A DNA stretch of 57,347 nt from an uncultured Lachnospiraceae bacterium (GCA_947593735.1 CANQDT010000014.1:1-57347); one strand, 5' to 3'; positions 6,981 to 16,258 are shown, numbered from the stretch's first letter. A program made the numbers and translations. The notes: generated by a model not told the origin, from the sequence alone.

Positions 6981-8040
6981 AAAAGGAAAGCCGTTGCTTC
7001 CTGATAAATTCAAACGCGGAAGGCACCGCATATTCCCATTCCAGCTGGGCGGGCGTTACCCATGTCAGGTTCCGGAACCGGCGCAGTACGTCGTCATGCC
7101 GGAACTCGATCTCATAAGCAGCCATATGCCACTCGACATGAGAAAAAATATGTTTCCCGTCTTTGAGCTTTTCAATGGAACAATCCGCCATTCCCGCCCC
7201 GCCGAGTTCCTCCCGGAGCTGTTCGGCGGTCATCGGAACGGCGACATTGGGAAATTCCCACAAGCCGGCAAGCAGTCCGGAATCCGCTCTCCTGTGCAGG
7301 GCGATCCGCTGCCGGTACCGCATCAAAAATACCGTGCGCGTCTCGATCCGGCGCGCTTTTTTTTGCGTCTTTACCGGGATCTGGTCGATCAGTCCCCGCC
7401 TGTACGCCTGACATCTTGTATCCCATGGACAGAACGCGCAGTCGGGCGCTCCGTTCGGCAGACATACGGTCGCCCCGAGTTCCATCAGCGCCTGATTAAA
7501 ATCCCCGCACCGGTCCGCGGGAAGAATGTCCTGCAGCATGGCAATGACTTTCTTTTTGGTGGTCTGCTTCTGAATGTCCTCCTCGCTCCCGGTCAGCCTC
7601 ATGATGATCCGCAGCACATTTCCGTCCACCGCGGGCACCGGAAGCCCAAACGCGATCGACCCGATGGCTCCGGCAGTATATTCGCCGATCCCGGGCAGGG
7701 ACAGCAAAAGCCCGTAATCCGCCGGCATCTGTCCGTCAAATCGTTCCATGATCTGAACTGCCGCTTTTTTGAGATTACGGGCTCGATTATAATAGCCCAG
7801 CCCCTCCCACAGCTTCATCAGCGCGCCGTCGTCGACGGCAGCCAGATCCGCTATGGAAGGAACTGCTTCCAGAAACCGGTCGTAATATGGTTTTACGGCT
7901 TCCACCCTCGTCTGCTGCAGCATGATCTCGGAGATCCAGATCCGATATGGATCCCGGCTCCCTCTCCATGGCAGGATCCTGGCATTGTAATCATACCAGT
8001 GCAGCAGCGCGGGCACGATCTCCCCGTTCAGCTTCTGCAT
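6952..8040 (-). CDS. mutY: A/G-specific adenine DNA glycosylase
   Basis: A 362-residue base-excision repair enzyme that removes adenine mispaired with 8-oxoguanine. Catalytic Glu38 (SEIMLQQT), the helix-hairpin-helix LPGIGEYTAG (115-124) and catalytic Asp139 (VDGNV) are present. Four cysteines (193, 201, 204, 210) form the iron-sulfur site, spaced Cx7Cx2Cx5C, where the first gap is one longer than in E. coli. The C-terminal third is the NUDIX-like 8-oxoG recognition domain. The ATG overlaps the stop codon of the transaldolase gene (TAATG), so the two are coupled. Confidence 0.97.
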   Translation of the reverse strand: MQKLNGEIVPALLHWYDYNARILPWRGSRDPYRIWISEIMLQQTRVEAVKPYYDRFLEAVPSIADLAAVDDGALMKLWEGLGYYNRARNLKKAAVQIMERFDGQMPADYGLLLSLPGIGEYTAGAIGSIAFGLPVPAVDGNVLRIIMRLTGSEEDIQKQTTKKKVIAMLQDILPADRCGDFNQALMELGATVCLPNGAPDCAFCPWDTRCQAYRRGLIDQIPVKTQKKARRIETRTVFLMRYRQRIALHRRADSGLLAGLWEFPNVAVPMTAEQLREELGGAGMADCSIEKLKDGKHIFSHVEWHMAAYEIEFRHDDVLRRFRNLTWVTPAQLEWEYAVPSAFEFIRKQRLSFFIGQESDRP

Positions 8041-8699
8041 TACGCATTATCTCCGAATACTGCCCGGTAATCCGCCTGAAATTTCGCGATCCCCTGATCC
8101 GTCAGCGGATGGTGGATCATCTGCTGGATCACGGCATACGGCACTGTCGCGATATCGGCTCCCGCCGCCGCGCAGTCGATCACATGGATCGGGTTCCGCA
8201 CGCTTGCGGCAATGATCTGCGTCTCGATCCCATGTACGCCGAAGATCTCGGAAATGCTCTCGATCAGGTCGATCCCCGGCATGGAAATATCGTCAAGCCT
8301 TCCAAGGAACGGAGAGACATAGGTTGCTCCCGCCCTCGCGGCAAGCAGCGCCTGCGCCGCGCTGAACACCAGCGTCACATTTGTCTTAACGCCCTCCGCA
8401 GACAGCGTTTTCGTCGCTTTGAGGCCCTCCGCGGTCATCGGGATCTTGACTACCATATTGGGATGGATGGCGGCAATCTCCCTGCCCTCGCGGATCATTC
8501 CCTCCGCGTCCACCGTCGTCGCTTTCACTTCTCCGCTGATCGGTCCGTCCACGATCGACGCGATCTCTTTGATCACTTCATTGAAATCCCTTCCCTCTTT
8601 CGCGATCAGGGACGGATTCGTCGTGACGCCGCAGATCACTCCCATATCGTTCGCTGCTTTGATGTGTTCCACATTCGCTGTGTCAATAAAAAATCTCAT
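8040..8699 (-). CDS. Small transaldolase (TalC/FSA family)
   Basis: A 219-residue class I aldolase with the Schiff-base Lys85 (VVKIPMT), Asp6 and the VTTNPSL motif. Family members are either fructose-6-phosphate aldolases or true transaldolases. E. coli FsaA carries Gln59 and Tyr131 in the active site; here the matching positions look like Glu57 (SGEVKA) and Phe133 (SPFLGR), which favours transaldolase, the non-oxidative pentose phosphate step. GAAGGAG precedes the ATG. Placement downstream of the araD/kinase pair fits pentose catabolism, although a terminator separates them. Confidence 0.9.
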   Translation of the reverse strand: MRFFIDTANVEHIKAANDMGVICGVTTNPSLIAKEGRDFNEVIKEIASIVDGPISGEVKATTVDAEGMIREGREIAAIHPNMVVKIPMTAEGLKATKTLSAEGVKTNVTLVFSAAQALLAARAGATYVSPFLGRLDDISMPGIDLIESISEIFGVHGIETQIIAASVRNPIHVIDCAAAGADIATVPYAVIQQMIHHPLTDQGIAKFQADYRAVFGDNA

Positions 8700-8726
8700 G
8701 CTTTTTTCTCCTTCTCATTATTAGTG

Positions 8727-8744
8727 AAAAGCCCGGAGGCTTTT
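8727..8744 (-). terminator. Terminator after araD
   Basis: A compact hairpin AAAAGCC-TCCG-GGCTTTT on the minus strand with T-rich 3' arm, about 100 bp past the araD stop and before the transaldolase gene. Confidence 0.6.
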
Positions 8745-8842
8745 TCCTTCTTTGCGCGCCCGCCGGAGGCTTCTCCGCGCTGCCCCGGCAGGCTCCGGTC
8801 TGTCCTATATTGTATCACAGAACTATCGCCGCGAAAAGACCT

Positions 8843-9544
8843 TTAATGGTCTTCGGAGCCCTGCCCGTAATACGCGTTCGCCCCATGTTTCCTCAGATAA
8901 TGTTTATCGAGAAGATACTGCGGCTCTCTCTCCCAGCCCGGATTGAGCGTCATCGTCTTATATGCCATCTCGGCGACCTTGTCCAGAACGACCGCGTTGT
9001 ATACCGCGCCCGCCGGCGTCCTGCCCCACGCGAACGGCCCGTGGTTTTTGCAGACGATCCCCGGTATCGCCATCACGTCCCGGCTGCCGATCGTTTCCAC
9101 GATCACATTGCCCGTATTGCGCTCGTACGCTTCCTCGATCTCTTCCTTCGTAAGCGAGCGCGTACAGGGGATATCCCCGTAAAAATAGTCCGCATGAGTC
9201 GTCCCGAGCGCCGGGATATCCATTCCCGCCTGGGCGAATGTCACCGCCCACGTCGAATGAGTATGGACAACGCCCCCGATCTCCGGATAAGTGCGGTACA
9301 GGACAAAATGAGTCGGCGTATCGGAGGACGGCTTCCATTTTCCTTCCACGACATTGCCGTCCAGATCGAGCACGACCATATCCTCCGGGGACATCGCCGC
9401 ATAATCCACGCCGCTCGGCTTTATGACGACCAGTCCCTTTTCCCGGTCGATCCCACTCACATTTCCCCAGGTGTAAATGACCATGCCCTTTTCCACCAGT
9501 TCCATGTTCGCTTCATATACGTCCTTCTTTAATTGTTCCACCAT
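8843..9544 (-). CDS. araD: L-ribulose-5-phosphate 4-epimerase
   Basis: A 233-residue class II aldolase-fold epimerase that converts L-ribulose 5-phosphate to D-xylulose 5-phosphate. Zinc ligands are His94 and His96 (VVHTHST) and His168 (KNHGP). The substrate phosphate loop GNVSG and SGVDY, and the THADYFYGD segment with the active-site Asp, are in place. The length matches the family. GGGAGGG lies 7 bases before the ATG. It follows the FGGY kinase by 18 bp, forming a kinase-epimerase pair for L-ribulose or L-arabinose breakdown. No arabinose isomerase is present in the window. Confidence 0.93.
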   Translation of the reverse strand: MVEQLKKDVYEANMELVEKGMVIYTWGNVSGIDREKGLVVIKPSGVDYAAMSPEDMVVLDLDGNVVEGKWKPSSDTPTHFVLYRTYPEIGGVVHTHSTWAVTFAQAGMDIPALGTTHADYFYGDIPCTRSLTKEEIEEAYERNTGNVIVETIGSRDVMAIPGIVCKNHGPFAWGRTPAGAVYNAVVLDKVAEMAYKTMTLNPGWEREPQYLLDKHYLRKHGANAYYGQGSEDH

Positions 9545-9562
9545 GTTTTTTCCCTCCCGTCC

Positions 9563-11158
9563 TTAATCCACAAGGGCGTCCACGGCGGCGCGCTCCGCGG
9601 CGAGTCCCTTTTTGTACCGCTCCATGAACGCATCGAAGCCTTTCACATCGTCCGCGTCCGGCGCGATCTCAACTCCGGTATTGCCGGCGAATACTTTTTC
9701 ATCGAGATATTGTCCCAGCGTCTCTCCGTCTTCCCTGTTTTTCATATAGGAAGCCAGAACCGCGATTCCCCACGCTCCGCCTTCCCCGGCTGTCTCCATA
9801 ACGGAAACCGGCGTATTCATCGCCGCCGCCGTGATCCTTTGTCCTACGCCCTTCGTTTTATACAGTCCGCCGTGACCGAGCATCTTATCGACCTGGACGT
9901 CTTCCTCCCGGAACAGGATGTCCAGCCCTGCTTTCAACGCGGCGAGCGAGCTGTACAGGTGCGTCCTCATAAAGTTCGCGAGCGTGAACCGGTCCTTCGC
10001 CGTACGGACGAACAGCGGGCAGCCTTTTTCAAACCCGGTTACCGGTTCCCCGGAAAAATAATTATAAGAGATCAGTCCGCCGCAGTCCGTGTCGCCCTCC
10101 AGCGCCTTATGATACAGGACCGAAAACAGCTTTGTCATATCCGCTTGTATCCCGAAGCTCTCCGCAAATTCACGGAACAGCCCGACCCATGCGTTCAAGT
10201 CGGACGTACAGTTGTTGCAGTGCACCATCGCGACCAGATTGCCGTCCGGGGTCGTGACAAGGTCGATCTCTTCATGAACCTTCCGTAGCTCTTTCTCCAG
10301 AACGATCATCGCGAATACGGACGTTCCCGCCGATACATTGCCTGTCCGGACCCGGATGCTGTTTGTGGCGACCATTCCCGTTCCCGCGTCGCCCTCGGGC
10401 GGGCAAAGAGGAATCCCTGCCTGCAGGTTCCCGCTCACATCGAGCAGCGCGGCGCCTTCCTCCGTGAGAACCCCCGCGCTGTCCCCGGCGGACAGAACCT
10501 TCGGCAGAACGTCCCGGATCTGCCAGGTATATCCGCAGGGCGCGATAAGGGCGGAAAATTTATCCAACATTCCGGCGTCGTAGTCGCCCGTATGAATATC
10601 GATCGGGAACATACCGGACGCGTCGCCGACGCCGAGCACCTTTTCGCCCGACAGCTTCCAGTGGACATAACCGGCGAGCGTCGTGAGGAAATCCAGCTTC
10701 CCGACATGATCTTCCTGATTTAAAATCGCCTGATACAGATGGGCGATGCTCCAGCGCTGCGGGATATTGTATTCAAATTCCGCAGTCAGCTTTGCGGCAG
10801 CCTCCTCCGTAATGGTATTCCGCCAGGTCCGGAACGGAACCAGAAGCTCCCCCTTCCGGTCAAATGCCATATAGCCGTGCATCATGGCGGAAAAACCGAT
10901 GGATCCCACCGTCGTCAGCGTAACCCCATACTGTTCTTTCACATTGGCGGCAAGATCCGCGTAGCAATCCTGCAAGCCGGTCCAGATATCATCCAGCGTA
11001 TACGTCCAGATATTCCCATCCTGCCTGTTCTCCCACTCGTGGCTCCCGGCGGCGATCGGCGCATGGTCTTCCCCGACCAGGACAGCCTTGATCCTGGTGG
11101 AACCAAATTCAATTCCAAGCGCGGTCCTCCCGCTTTGCACCATCTCTTTTCTTTCCAT
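9563..11158 (-). CDS. FGGY-family pentulose kinase (ribulokinase/xylulokinase type)
   Basis: A 531-residue sugar kinase. The N-terminal ATPase-fold motif [15 protein letters not shown] opens the protein, with substrate-binding segments around [11 protein letters not shown] and [10 protein letters not shown], the second nucleotide loop [14 protein letters not shown], and the C-terminal FGGY-like region [14 protein letters not shown]...GEGGAWGIA. The ATG at 11158 is chosen because AAAGGAG is 7 bases before it; the frame is open to 11176. Pairing with araD suggests L-ribulose as the substrate, but FGGY specificity cannot be read reliably from sequence and D-xylulose is possible. Confidence 0.88.
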   Translation of the reverse strand: MERKEMVQSGRTALGIEFGSTRIKAVLVGEDHAPIAAGSHEWENRQDGNIWTYTLDDIWTGLQDCYADLAANVKEQYGVTLTTVGSIGFSAMMHGYMAFDRKGELLVPFRTWRNTITEEAAAKLTAEFEYNIPQRWSIAHLYQAILNQEDHVGKLDFLTTLAGYVHWKLSGEKVLGVGDASGMFPIDIHTGDYDAGMLDKFSALIAPCGYTWQIRDVLPKVLSAGDSAGVLTEEGAALLDVSGNLQAGIPLCPPEGDAGTGMVATNSIRVRTGNVSAGTSVFAMIVLEKELRKVHEEIDLVTTPDGNLVAMVHCNNCTSDLNAWVGLFREFAESFGIQADMTKLFSVLYHKALEGDTDCGGLISYNYFSGEPVTGFEKGCPLFVRTAKDRFTLANFMRTHLYSSLAALKAGLDILFREEDVQVDKMLGHGGLYKTKGVGQRITAAAMNTPVSVMETAGEGGAWGIAVLASYMKNREDGETLGQYLDEKVFAGNTGVEIAPDADDVKGFDAFMERYKKGLAAERAAVDALVD

Positions 11159-11249
11159 CCTTCTTCTCCTTTCCATTCGTCCTGATGACCTCCGTTGTTC
11201 CGTCCCCGGACAGCCATCGGTATCGCGAGCCGAATTTTTCGCTATCTGT

Positions 11250-11255
11250 ATTATA
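11250..11255 (-). promoter_or_regulatory. -10 element of the pentulose kinase/araD operon
   Basis: A perfect TATAAT on the minus strand, about 90 bp upstream of the kinase start. The matching -35 region (GGCGGA at 17 bp) is poor, which would fit activator-dependent or weak basal transcription. Confidence 0.55.
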
Positions 11256-11325
11256 CTCTATTCTGTTGTTGTCCGCCATAATTATTTCCTGTATTTTCTA
11301 TTATTTTTTGTTTCTACTTTTTCTA

Positions 11326-11348
11326 TCACAGGACGAAATTTCCTGTGA
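11326..11348. promoter_or_regulatory. Palindrome, possible operator
   Basis: TCACAGGA-CGAAATT-TCCTGTGA, perfect 8-bp arms around a 7-bp centre. It lies about 50 bp upstream of the kinase promoter region and just past the terminator of the small peptide gene. It could bind a sugar-responsive regulator of the araD operon. No T-run follows, so it is not a good terminator. Confidence 0.45.
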
Positions 11349-11350
11349 CA

Positions 11351-11383
11351 GAAAAAAAGCCGTGCTGTATTCACAGCACGGCT
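11351..11383 (-). terminator. Strong terminator of the small peptide gene
   Basis: An 11-bp stem, AGCCGTGCTGT (11358-11368) with ACAGCACGGCT (11373-11383), and a 4-base loop, followed on the minus strand by TTTTTTTCTG. Confidence 0.9.
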
Positions 11384-11415
11384 CTGTACTTTCTCATCCT
11401 GTCCCGCTCGATCTC

Positions 11416-11589
11416 CTATTTCAATACCCGCTCAGCATCATACAGATTCTGCAGGTCGCGGTTTCTAATCTGGTCTTCTATATCATCTGGACCACCATAA
11501 ATAACTATACTGGCGAGAGCCGTACAGACATTGTCATCCATATCAAATCTTTCTATCTTCAATTCCGGTATTTCATATACTCTCTTCAT
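11416..11589 (-). CDS. 57-residue peptide with YxxPxL leader motif, candidate RiPP precursor
   Basis: I do not recognise a named family. The N-terminus MKRVYEIPELKIERFDMDD carries Tyr5-x-x-Pro8-x-Leu10, the motif by which PqqD/B1-type RRE proteins recognise lasso-peptide-like leaders. A short segment CTALASIVIYGG follows, then a charged C-terminus ending in LYDAERVLK. GGAG lies 9 bases before the ATG at 11589, and a strong terminator closes the gene, so it is a genuine one-gene transcript. Similar MKKxYxxPEL peptides occur widely in Clostridia. The PqqD/kinase/peptidase/ABC cassette lies 4.4 kb away on the other strand; the link is inference. Confidence 0.7.
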   Translation of the reverse strand: MKRVYEIPELKIERFDMDDNVCTALASIVIYGGPDDIEDQIRNRDLQNLYDAERVLK

Positions 11590-11751
11590 TGTTATCCGCT
11601 CCTCGATCAAAACATACCTGTTTATCCATATGCCTTATTCTATCACACCTTTTTCCCCCCGTCAACCCCTCTGCGCATATTTTTTTAGCGTCAGAAAACA
11701 TGGGCTCCGGATCAGCGAAAACAGCGCTTCCCCTGTCCCGGCATCCCGTGA

Positions 11752-12174
11752 TCATTTGTGGTAGGGCGCTCCCTGTAAAATACGGAAGGCGCGATAGAGC
11801 TGTTCGTATAAAATCCCGGCGGTCACCGCCGGCTGGAAATCCAGCCTGCTGATACTCATTGTCTCATGCACGGAAAACGCGGTCAGCGCTTCTTCGGTTC
11901 CGGCAGCAAGAAAAAAATCAACGCTGGAATTTCCATGGAGGGAAAGGGAGCGGATCTTTTCCGCGAAATCAGTCGAGGACGTGACAGAACGTCCCGGAAC
12001 AACGCCGATCCGGTACCGGCTCTCATCCAGGAACCGATCCCATTCTTTTTCTTTCCTGACAATATGGAGCTGAATCCTGCAATACCGGCTGAGCCGCTTC
12101 TCATATTCGCGGATCAGCGCCTGCTGAAACGGCATGATTCGTTTGTCTTCCGTCAGGATAACGCGGTAATTCAC
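11752..12174 (-). CDS. Divergent RlmH-like SPOUT protein
   Basis: A 140-residue protein whose C-terminus, ILYEQLYRAFRILQGAPYHK, matches the conserved end of the rRNA methyltransferase RlmH. The N-terminal half is weakly similar (YRVILTEDKRI...EYEKRLSRYCRIQLHIV). The SAM-binding glycine loop, GGSLGL in RlmH, is replaced by AAGTEEAL. It may be a paralog with altered or lost methyltransfer activity. It lies beyond tRNA-Arg downstream of the second RlmH gene, which lacks exactly the C-terminal PYHK end. Confidence 0.65.
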   Translation of the reverse strand: MNYRVILTEDKRIMPFQQALIREYEKRLSRYCRIQLHIVRKEKEWDRFLDESRYRIGVVPGRSVTSSTDFAEKIRSLSLHGNSSVDFFLAAGTEEALTAFSVHETMSISRLDFQPAVTAGILYEQLYRAFRILQGAPYHK

Positions 12175-12223
12175 TGCTCTTCTCCCTGTGCCGCAAAGTA
12201 CCTCCGATACTTCCGGCAGAAAC

Positions 12224-12296
<73 letters not shown>

Positions 12297-12383
12297 ACAA
12301 CTGTGATTGTACACTATCTGTTTCAAAAATGCAAGCACAAATACAGCCATTCTCTCAAAATCAGCCCAGCGCCGGTTTTCTCT

Positions 12384-12830
12384 TTACCGGTTCGCCCGCG
12401 CAAGCTGTTCCAACAGCAGCATCCGCATGAGCGGATGGGGAAAGGTCATGGCGGAAAAACTCATTCGCATCTGGCTCCGCTTCAAGACCGCCGCGTCCAG
12501 CCCCAATGAACCGCCGATCACAAACACCAGCTCCTGCTTCCGCTCCCTCTGCACGGTATGGCAGAGGCGGCGAATGTCGTCCAGATCCGTCTGGACGCCC
12601 TCGATGCAGAGCGCCACAACATAATCCTTTTCCCTGATATGGCTTAAAATGCGCCTGCCCTCCACCGCTTTGACACGTTCCTGTTCTTTTTCGGACGCGC
12701 CCTGCGGCGTCATCTCATCCTGCACCTGGATCGTTTCCAGAGATTCCCGCTTCCGTATCTGCTTTTCGTAATACGCAATGCCTTCCCGCAGATACGGCTC
12801 CCTGATTTTTCCCACGCAGATCAGCTTCAT
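12384..12830 (-). CDS. rlmH: 23S rRNA pseudouridine-1915 N3-methyltransferase, C-terminally short
   Basis: A 148-residue SPOUT-fold enzyme. The N-terminus MKLICVGKIREPYLREGIAY, the central LCIEG, the SAM loop VFVIGGSLGLD and the MTFPHPLMRMLLLEQ segment are canonical RlmH. The normal ending (YRAxRIxxGxPYHK) is missing: the frame stops after LARANR, and neither other frame restores it. The lost residues contribute to the cofactor and dimer site in known RlmH. The ATG overlaps the stop of the glycerophosphodiesterase gene by 4 bp. A second RlmH-like protein that keeps the PYHK end is encoded 210 bp downstream. Confidence 0.88.
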   Translation of the reverse strand: MKLICVGKIREPYLREGIAYYEKQIRKRESLETIQVQDEMTPQGASEKEQERVKAVEGRRILSHIREKDYVVALCIEGVQTDLDDIRRLCHTVQRERKQELVFVIGGSLGLDAAVLKRSQMRMSFSAMTFPHPLMRMLLLEQLARANR

Positions 12831-13750
12831 CCTTTTCCTTTCATTTCCGGTCTTTCGCCCGCCTCAGTTCCATCCTCCTGTCTGCCTGCCGGCGGAAGAA
12901 ACCGTTCAAAAATAAAAATATCGAACCTCTTTCTTGCCCGCGCGAGCTCCCGCGGGCTCCGGATCGTCCACGCGGCTATGCGTCCCCGGCAGACGGCGCG
13001 CACCGCCCGGAACCGGAGCTGTCCCGCGTATCGATGGTTGTAAGCGAGAAAATGTGGTCTTCCGATAAAGTTCAGCATAAATCCCCCGAGAAACCAGTCT
13101 GCGTACCATTTCCGGCTCAGATGGTCTTTCCGGTAATCCGTCGACAGCTGCCCGCGGATCCAGTCCGGCCGGTTCCGCCGGAACCAGCGGACGGCGAGAG
13201 GGCTGAACGACTCCACACAATACTCTCCGCTGTACGCATCCAGCAGGCATGCCGTTTTCTCGCACAATTCCCGATAATCCTGCCCTGCCTTGATCTCCAC
13301 GATGAGCGGAACCGCTCCGCCGACTTCTTCCAGGACGCGGGCAAACAGCGGGATCCGTTCTTCCGTACCGAACAGCGGGAACCGGCACAGCTGTTCATAG
13401 GAATATTGCCGCACCGCGCCGTCAACCCGGGCGATCCTCCGCAGAGTCCGGTCGTGCGCCACAACGACCTGCCCGTCTTCGGACAGCTGCACATCCAGCT
13501 CGATGCCATATCCGTGCTCCACCGCTCTCCGAAACGCAGCGATCGTATTCTCCGGGGCGTCCGAGTGATTGTCATAAAGCCCCCGGTGCGCGATGCAGGT
13601 TTCCCGGTACGGTTTCATCCGTTCCGCGTCAAGCCTGCCCGGAAATACAAGAAACCAATAGAAAACAAAAATTCCCGCCAGGATCAAACCGATCACCATC
13701 GCCCTGTCCTTTCCATACTTCTCCACCATGCGAGCATCCGATCTTATCAT
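12827..13750 (-). CDS. Membrane-anchored glycerophosphodiester phosphodiesterase
   Basis: About 307 residues: an N-terminal membrane segment (about 18-36, VIGLILAGIFVFYWFLVF) followed by a GDPD TIM-barrel domain. The catalytic set is present: His55-Arg56 (AHRG), Glu84 and Asp86 (IELDV) and His99 (VAHD), with the PENT motif between them. It hydrolyses glycerophosphodiesters from lipid or teichoic-acid turnover to glycerol 3-phosphate. The start at 13750 is chosen because it follows the upstream stop codon by 4 bp; ATG 13729 is an alternative, and neither has a strong ribosome binding site. Confidence 0.88.
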   Translation of the reverse strand: MIRSDARMVEKYGKDRAMVIGLILAGIFVFYWFLVFPGRLDAERMKPYRETCIAHRGLYDNHSDAPENTIAAFRRAVEHGYGIELDVQLSEDGQVVVAHDRTLRRIARVDGAVRQYSYEQLCRFPLFGTEERIPLFARVLEEVGGAVPLIVEIKAGQDYRELCEKTACLLDAYSGEYCVESFSPLAVRWFRRNRPDWIRGQLSTDYRKDHLSRKWYADWFLGGFMLNFIGRPHFLAYNHRYAGQLRFRAVRAVCRGRIAAWTIRSPRELARARKRFDIFIFERFLPPAGRQEDGTEAGERPEMKGKG

Positions 13751-13754
13751 GCCC

Positions 13755-14252
13755 TTACAGTTCTTCAAATTCCAGTCCTTTTCCCTTGAAAAAGCGGAGC
13801 AGGTCCGCCTCCCAGGCAAACTCCAGGGTCCGGTCAAGGGTAAATACGGAGACAGACGTCCCGCTGGTACAGGTCAGCACATCGTTATCGTACAGGATAT
13901 TCAGGTAAAGCCCCGCGATATCCGATACGGAGATGGCAAGGTTATCCTGCATGACGATCCGTTCCACATCGGACGGCGGCAGGAGAAAAACAAACCGGAA
14001 CGCCACCGGGAGTTTCTTTCCTTTGAGCATCTGGAAAAAAAGCGCTTTCTCTTCCGCCCATGTCGCGTACCGGCGCGCACCCATCATCTGCCGTTCCTCA
14101 CCTGTATAGTAATCTTCATTGATCTTCCCGTCAATATGGCACGTCACGTTCGTCTTGAGAGACGCTTCGCAGAGAAGAAAATGATCGAACGTATCTTCCC
14201 GCAGTAATTGATTCATAAATGATTTCACATTGGTAATCTTCATGGATAACAT
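13755..14252 (-). CDS. DUF5721-like conserved protein
   Basis: A 165-residue soluble protein. The opening MKITNVKSFMNQLLREDTFD and the HIDGKIN segment resemble the DUF5721 family of Lachnospiraceae, which has no known function. No signal peptide, membrane segment or catalytic motif is visible. GGGGAG is 8 bases before the ATG at 14252. It lies 21 bp after leuA and 4 bp before the GDPD gene, so it should be part of the leuA transcript. Confidence 0.65.
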   Translation of the reverse strand: MLSMKITNVKSFMNQLLREDTFDHFLLCEASLKTNVTCHIDGKINEDYYTGEERQMMGARRYATWAEEKALFFQMLKGKKLPVAFRFVFLLPPSDVERIVMQDNLAISVSDIAGLYLNILYDNDVLTCTSGTSVSVFTLDRTLEFAWEADLLRFFKGKGLEFEEL

Positions 14253-14273
14253 GCCGGTCACTCCCCGTTCCCG

Positions 14274-15935
14274 TTATTGAATCCGGTTAATCGCGGAGAT
14301 CAGCGCTTTCACGGACGCCGTAATGATATCGTCATGCACGCCCGCGCCCCATGTGATCTTGCCGTTCCTGTTCTGGATGGCGACATACGCGCACGCGTCT
14401 GAATTTGAGCCGACCCGCAGCGCATGTTCCTCATAATTGAAAATGGAATAATCCAGGTTGCTGTGCCTCATGATCGCGTTGCTCACCGCGTCCAGGCGTC
14501 CGTTGCCTTTTCCATGGTATACCTTGCGCTGGCCTTCCCGCTCGATCGTAAGCTCTGTCGAGATGCCGCCGCCCGATTCCTGGACAAAATGGCACTCCAG
14601 CAATTTGATATGATCTTCCCGGTTGATATATTCTTCCTGGAAGATCTCCAGGACCTCCTCCGGGACCAGTTCCTTGTGTTTGTGGTCGGAAACGGCTTTT
14701 ACCGTATAGCCGACGTCCTCCCGCATCTTTCCCGGGATATGATATCCGAAATTTTCCTCCAGCACATAGCCAATCCCGCCTTTGCCGGACTGGCTGTTGA
14801 TCCGTATGACGTCCCCGTCGTACTGGCGGCCGATGTCGTGCGGATCGATCGGAAGATACGGCACCGTCCAGTATTCCCGTTCTTCCATCTCGCGCCATTT
14901 CATGCCTTTCGCGATCGCGTCCTGATGGGAACCGGAAAACGCGGCGAAGACCAGTTTGCCGGAATACGGCTGCCGCACCGGTATATCCATGCGGGTCAGC
15001 CTCTGATACGCTTCCGCGATCTCCGGCAGATTTTCAAAATTCAGCTCCGGATCCACTCCGTGCGTATACATATTCAGCGCCAGCGTCACGATATCGACAT
15101 TCCCGGTCCTCTCGCCGTTGCCGAACAGCGTTCCCTCGATCCGGTCCGCGCCCGCCAATATGCCGAGCTCCGCGTCCGCCACGCCGCAGCCCCGGTCGTT
15201 GTGGGGATGAAGCGAGATCTCAATGCAGTCCCTCCGATGGATATGCTCGCACATATACTCGATCTGGCTCGCGTATACATGGGGCAGGGACATGGAAACC
15301 GTAACCGGGAGATTGATGATCACCTTCCAGTCGGGAGTCGGCTGCCAGATATCGATCACGGCGTTGCAGACTTCAAGCGCGTAATCCACTTCCGTGCCGG
15401 TGAAGCTCTCCGGAGAATATTCAAACCGGAAATTCCCGTCTGTCTCCGCCGCGAGCTTCTTTAACAGCTCCGCGCCGTCCGTGGCAATGCGGAGGACTTC
15501 CTCCTTCGACTTCTTAAATACCTGCTCCCTCTGCGCGAACGAAGTAGAATTGTACACATGGACGATCGCCTTTTTGGCTCCCTCCAGCGCTTCAAACGTC
15601 TTCCGGATAATATGCTCCCTCGCCTGCGTGAGAACCTGGATCGTCACGTCGTCAGGGATCATATCCCTTTCGATCAGCGTGCGCAGGAATGTATATTCCG
15701 TCTCCGACGCCGCCGGGAATCCCACTTCGATCTCCTTGAAGCCGACTTTGACAAGATATTCAAAAAATTCCAGTTTTTCGTCCAGGCTCATCGGAATGAT
15801 CAACGCCTGGTTCCCGTCGCGCAGATCCACGCTGCACCAGTGCGGCGCCTTTTCGATATACTCTTTCTGCGCCCACTTTAACGACTGGACGGGAGGCATG
15901 TAATATCCCCTCTTATACTTGTTCACATGTTTCAT
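14274..15935 (-). CDS. leuA: 2-isopropylmalate synthase
   Basis: A 553-residue enzyme that condenses acetyl-CoA with 2-oxoisovalerate, the first committed step of leucine synthesis. The catalytic barrel carries VDLRDGNQAL (metal and catalytic Arg/Asp), HPHNDRGCG (metal His residues) and GNGERTGN. The C-terminal leucine-binding regulatory domain includes GKGNGRLDAVSNAI and GSNSDACAYV. The length and N-terminal HWCSVDLRDGNQ region match the type-2 LeuA found in Clostridia and Actinobacteria. GGGAG lies 11 bases before the ATG. Transcription is controlled by the T-box leader at 15965-16252. No other leucine genes follow; the downstream genes are DUF5721-like and GDPD. Confidence 0.96.
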   Translation of the reverse strand: MKHVNKYKRGYYMPPVQSLKWAQKEYIEKAPHWCSVDLRDGNQALIIPMSLDEKLEFFEYLVKVGFKEIEVGFPAASETEYTFLRTLIERDMIPDDVTIQVLTQAREHIIRKTFEALEGAKKAIVHVYNSTSFAQREQVFKKSKEEVLRIATDGAELLKKLAAETDGNFRFEYSPESFTGTEVDYALEVCNAVIDIWQPTPDWKVIINLPVTVSMSLPHVYASQIEYMCEHIHRRDCIEISLHPHNDRGCGVADAELGILAGADRIEGTLFGNGERTGNVDIVTLALNMYTHGVDPELNFENLPEIAEAYQRLTRMDIPVRQPYSGKLVFAAFSGSHQDAIAKGMKWREMEEREYWTVPYLPIDPHDIGRQYDGDVIRINSQSGKGGIGYVLEENFGYHIPGKMREDVGYTVKAVSDHKHKELVPEEVLEIFQEEYINREDHIKLLECHFVQESGGGISTELTIEREGQRKVYHGKGNGRLDAVSNAIMRHSNLDYSIFNYEEHALRVGSNSDACAYVAIQNRNGKITWGAGVHDDIITASVKALISAINRIQ

Positions 15936-15964
15936 CGCCTTTTTCTCCCTTCTTTCCTTCTGAA

Positions 15965-16252
15965 ATAAAAAAAGCTCCGTCTCTTTTCTATATTAAAAGA
16001 CGAAGGCCTGTATTCCTACGCGGTACCACTTTTCTTTCATGCGTTGCGCATGCACTCATTCCAGATACGGACCGGCAATGCCGGCATAATATCCTCCTGC
16101 TGTAACGGTCAGGATCCGTCTCCGCCTACTATGAGTTCAGCGAGCTACTCGGAGGCGAGTTCAGATCCTTCTTCCAACTGCTTCACACCAGCCAGCAGCT
16201 CTCTGTATGGTCCAAAAAATCCTACTACTCCTCGTCATCGTATTTTCGATAT
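15965..16252 (-). promoter_or_regulatory. T-box leader, leucine specific, before leuA
   Basis: The T-box AGTGGTACCGCG (16019-16030) pairs with an uncharged tRNA end. Stem I has the AGAGAG and GAAGCAG landmarks, and a specifier loop TGAACTCG with codon CTC (Leu) at 16157-16159. The terminator is CTTCGTCT (15998-16005) with AGACGGAG (15975-15982), then TTTTTTT. Uncharged tRNA-Leu would stabilise the antiterminator and switch on leuA. Confidence 0.93.
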
Positions 16253-16258
16253 GCATAT

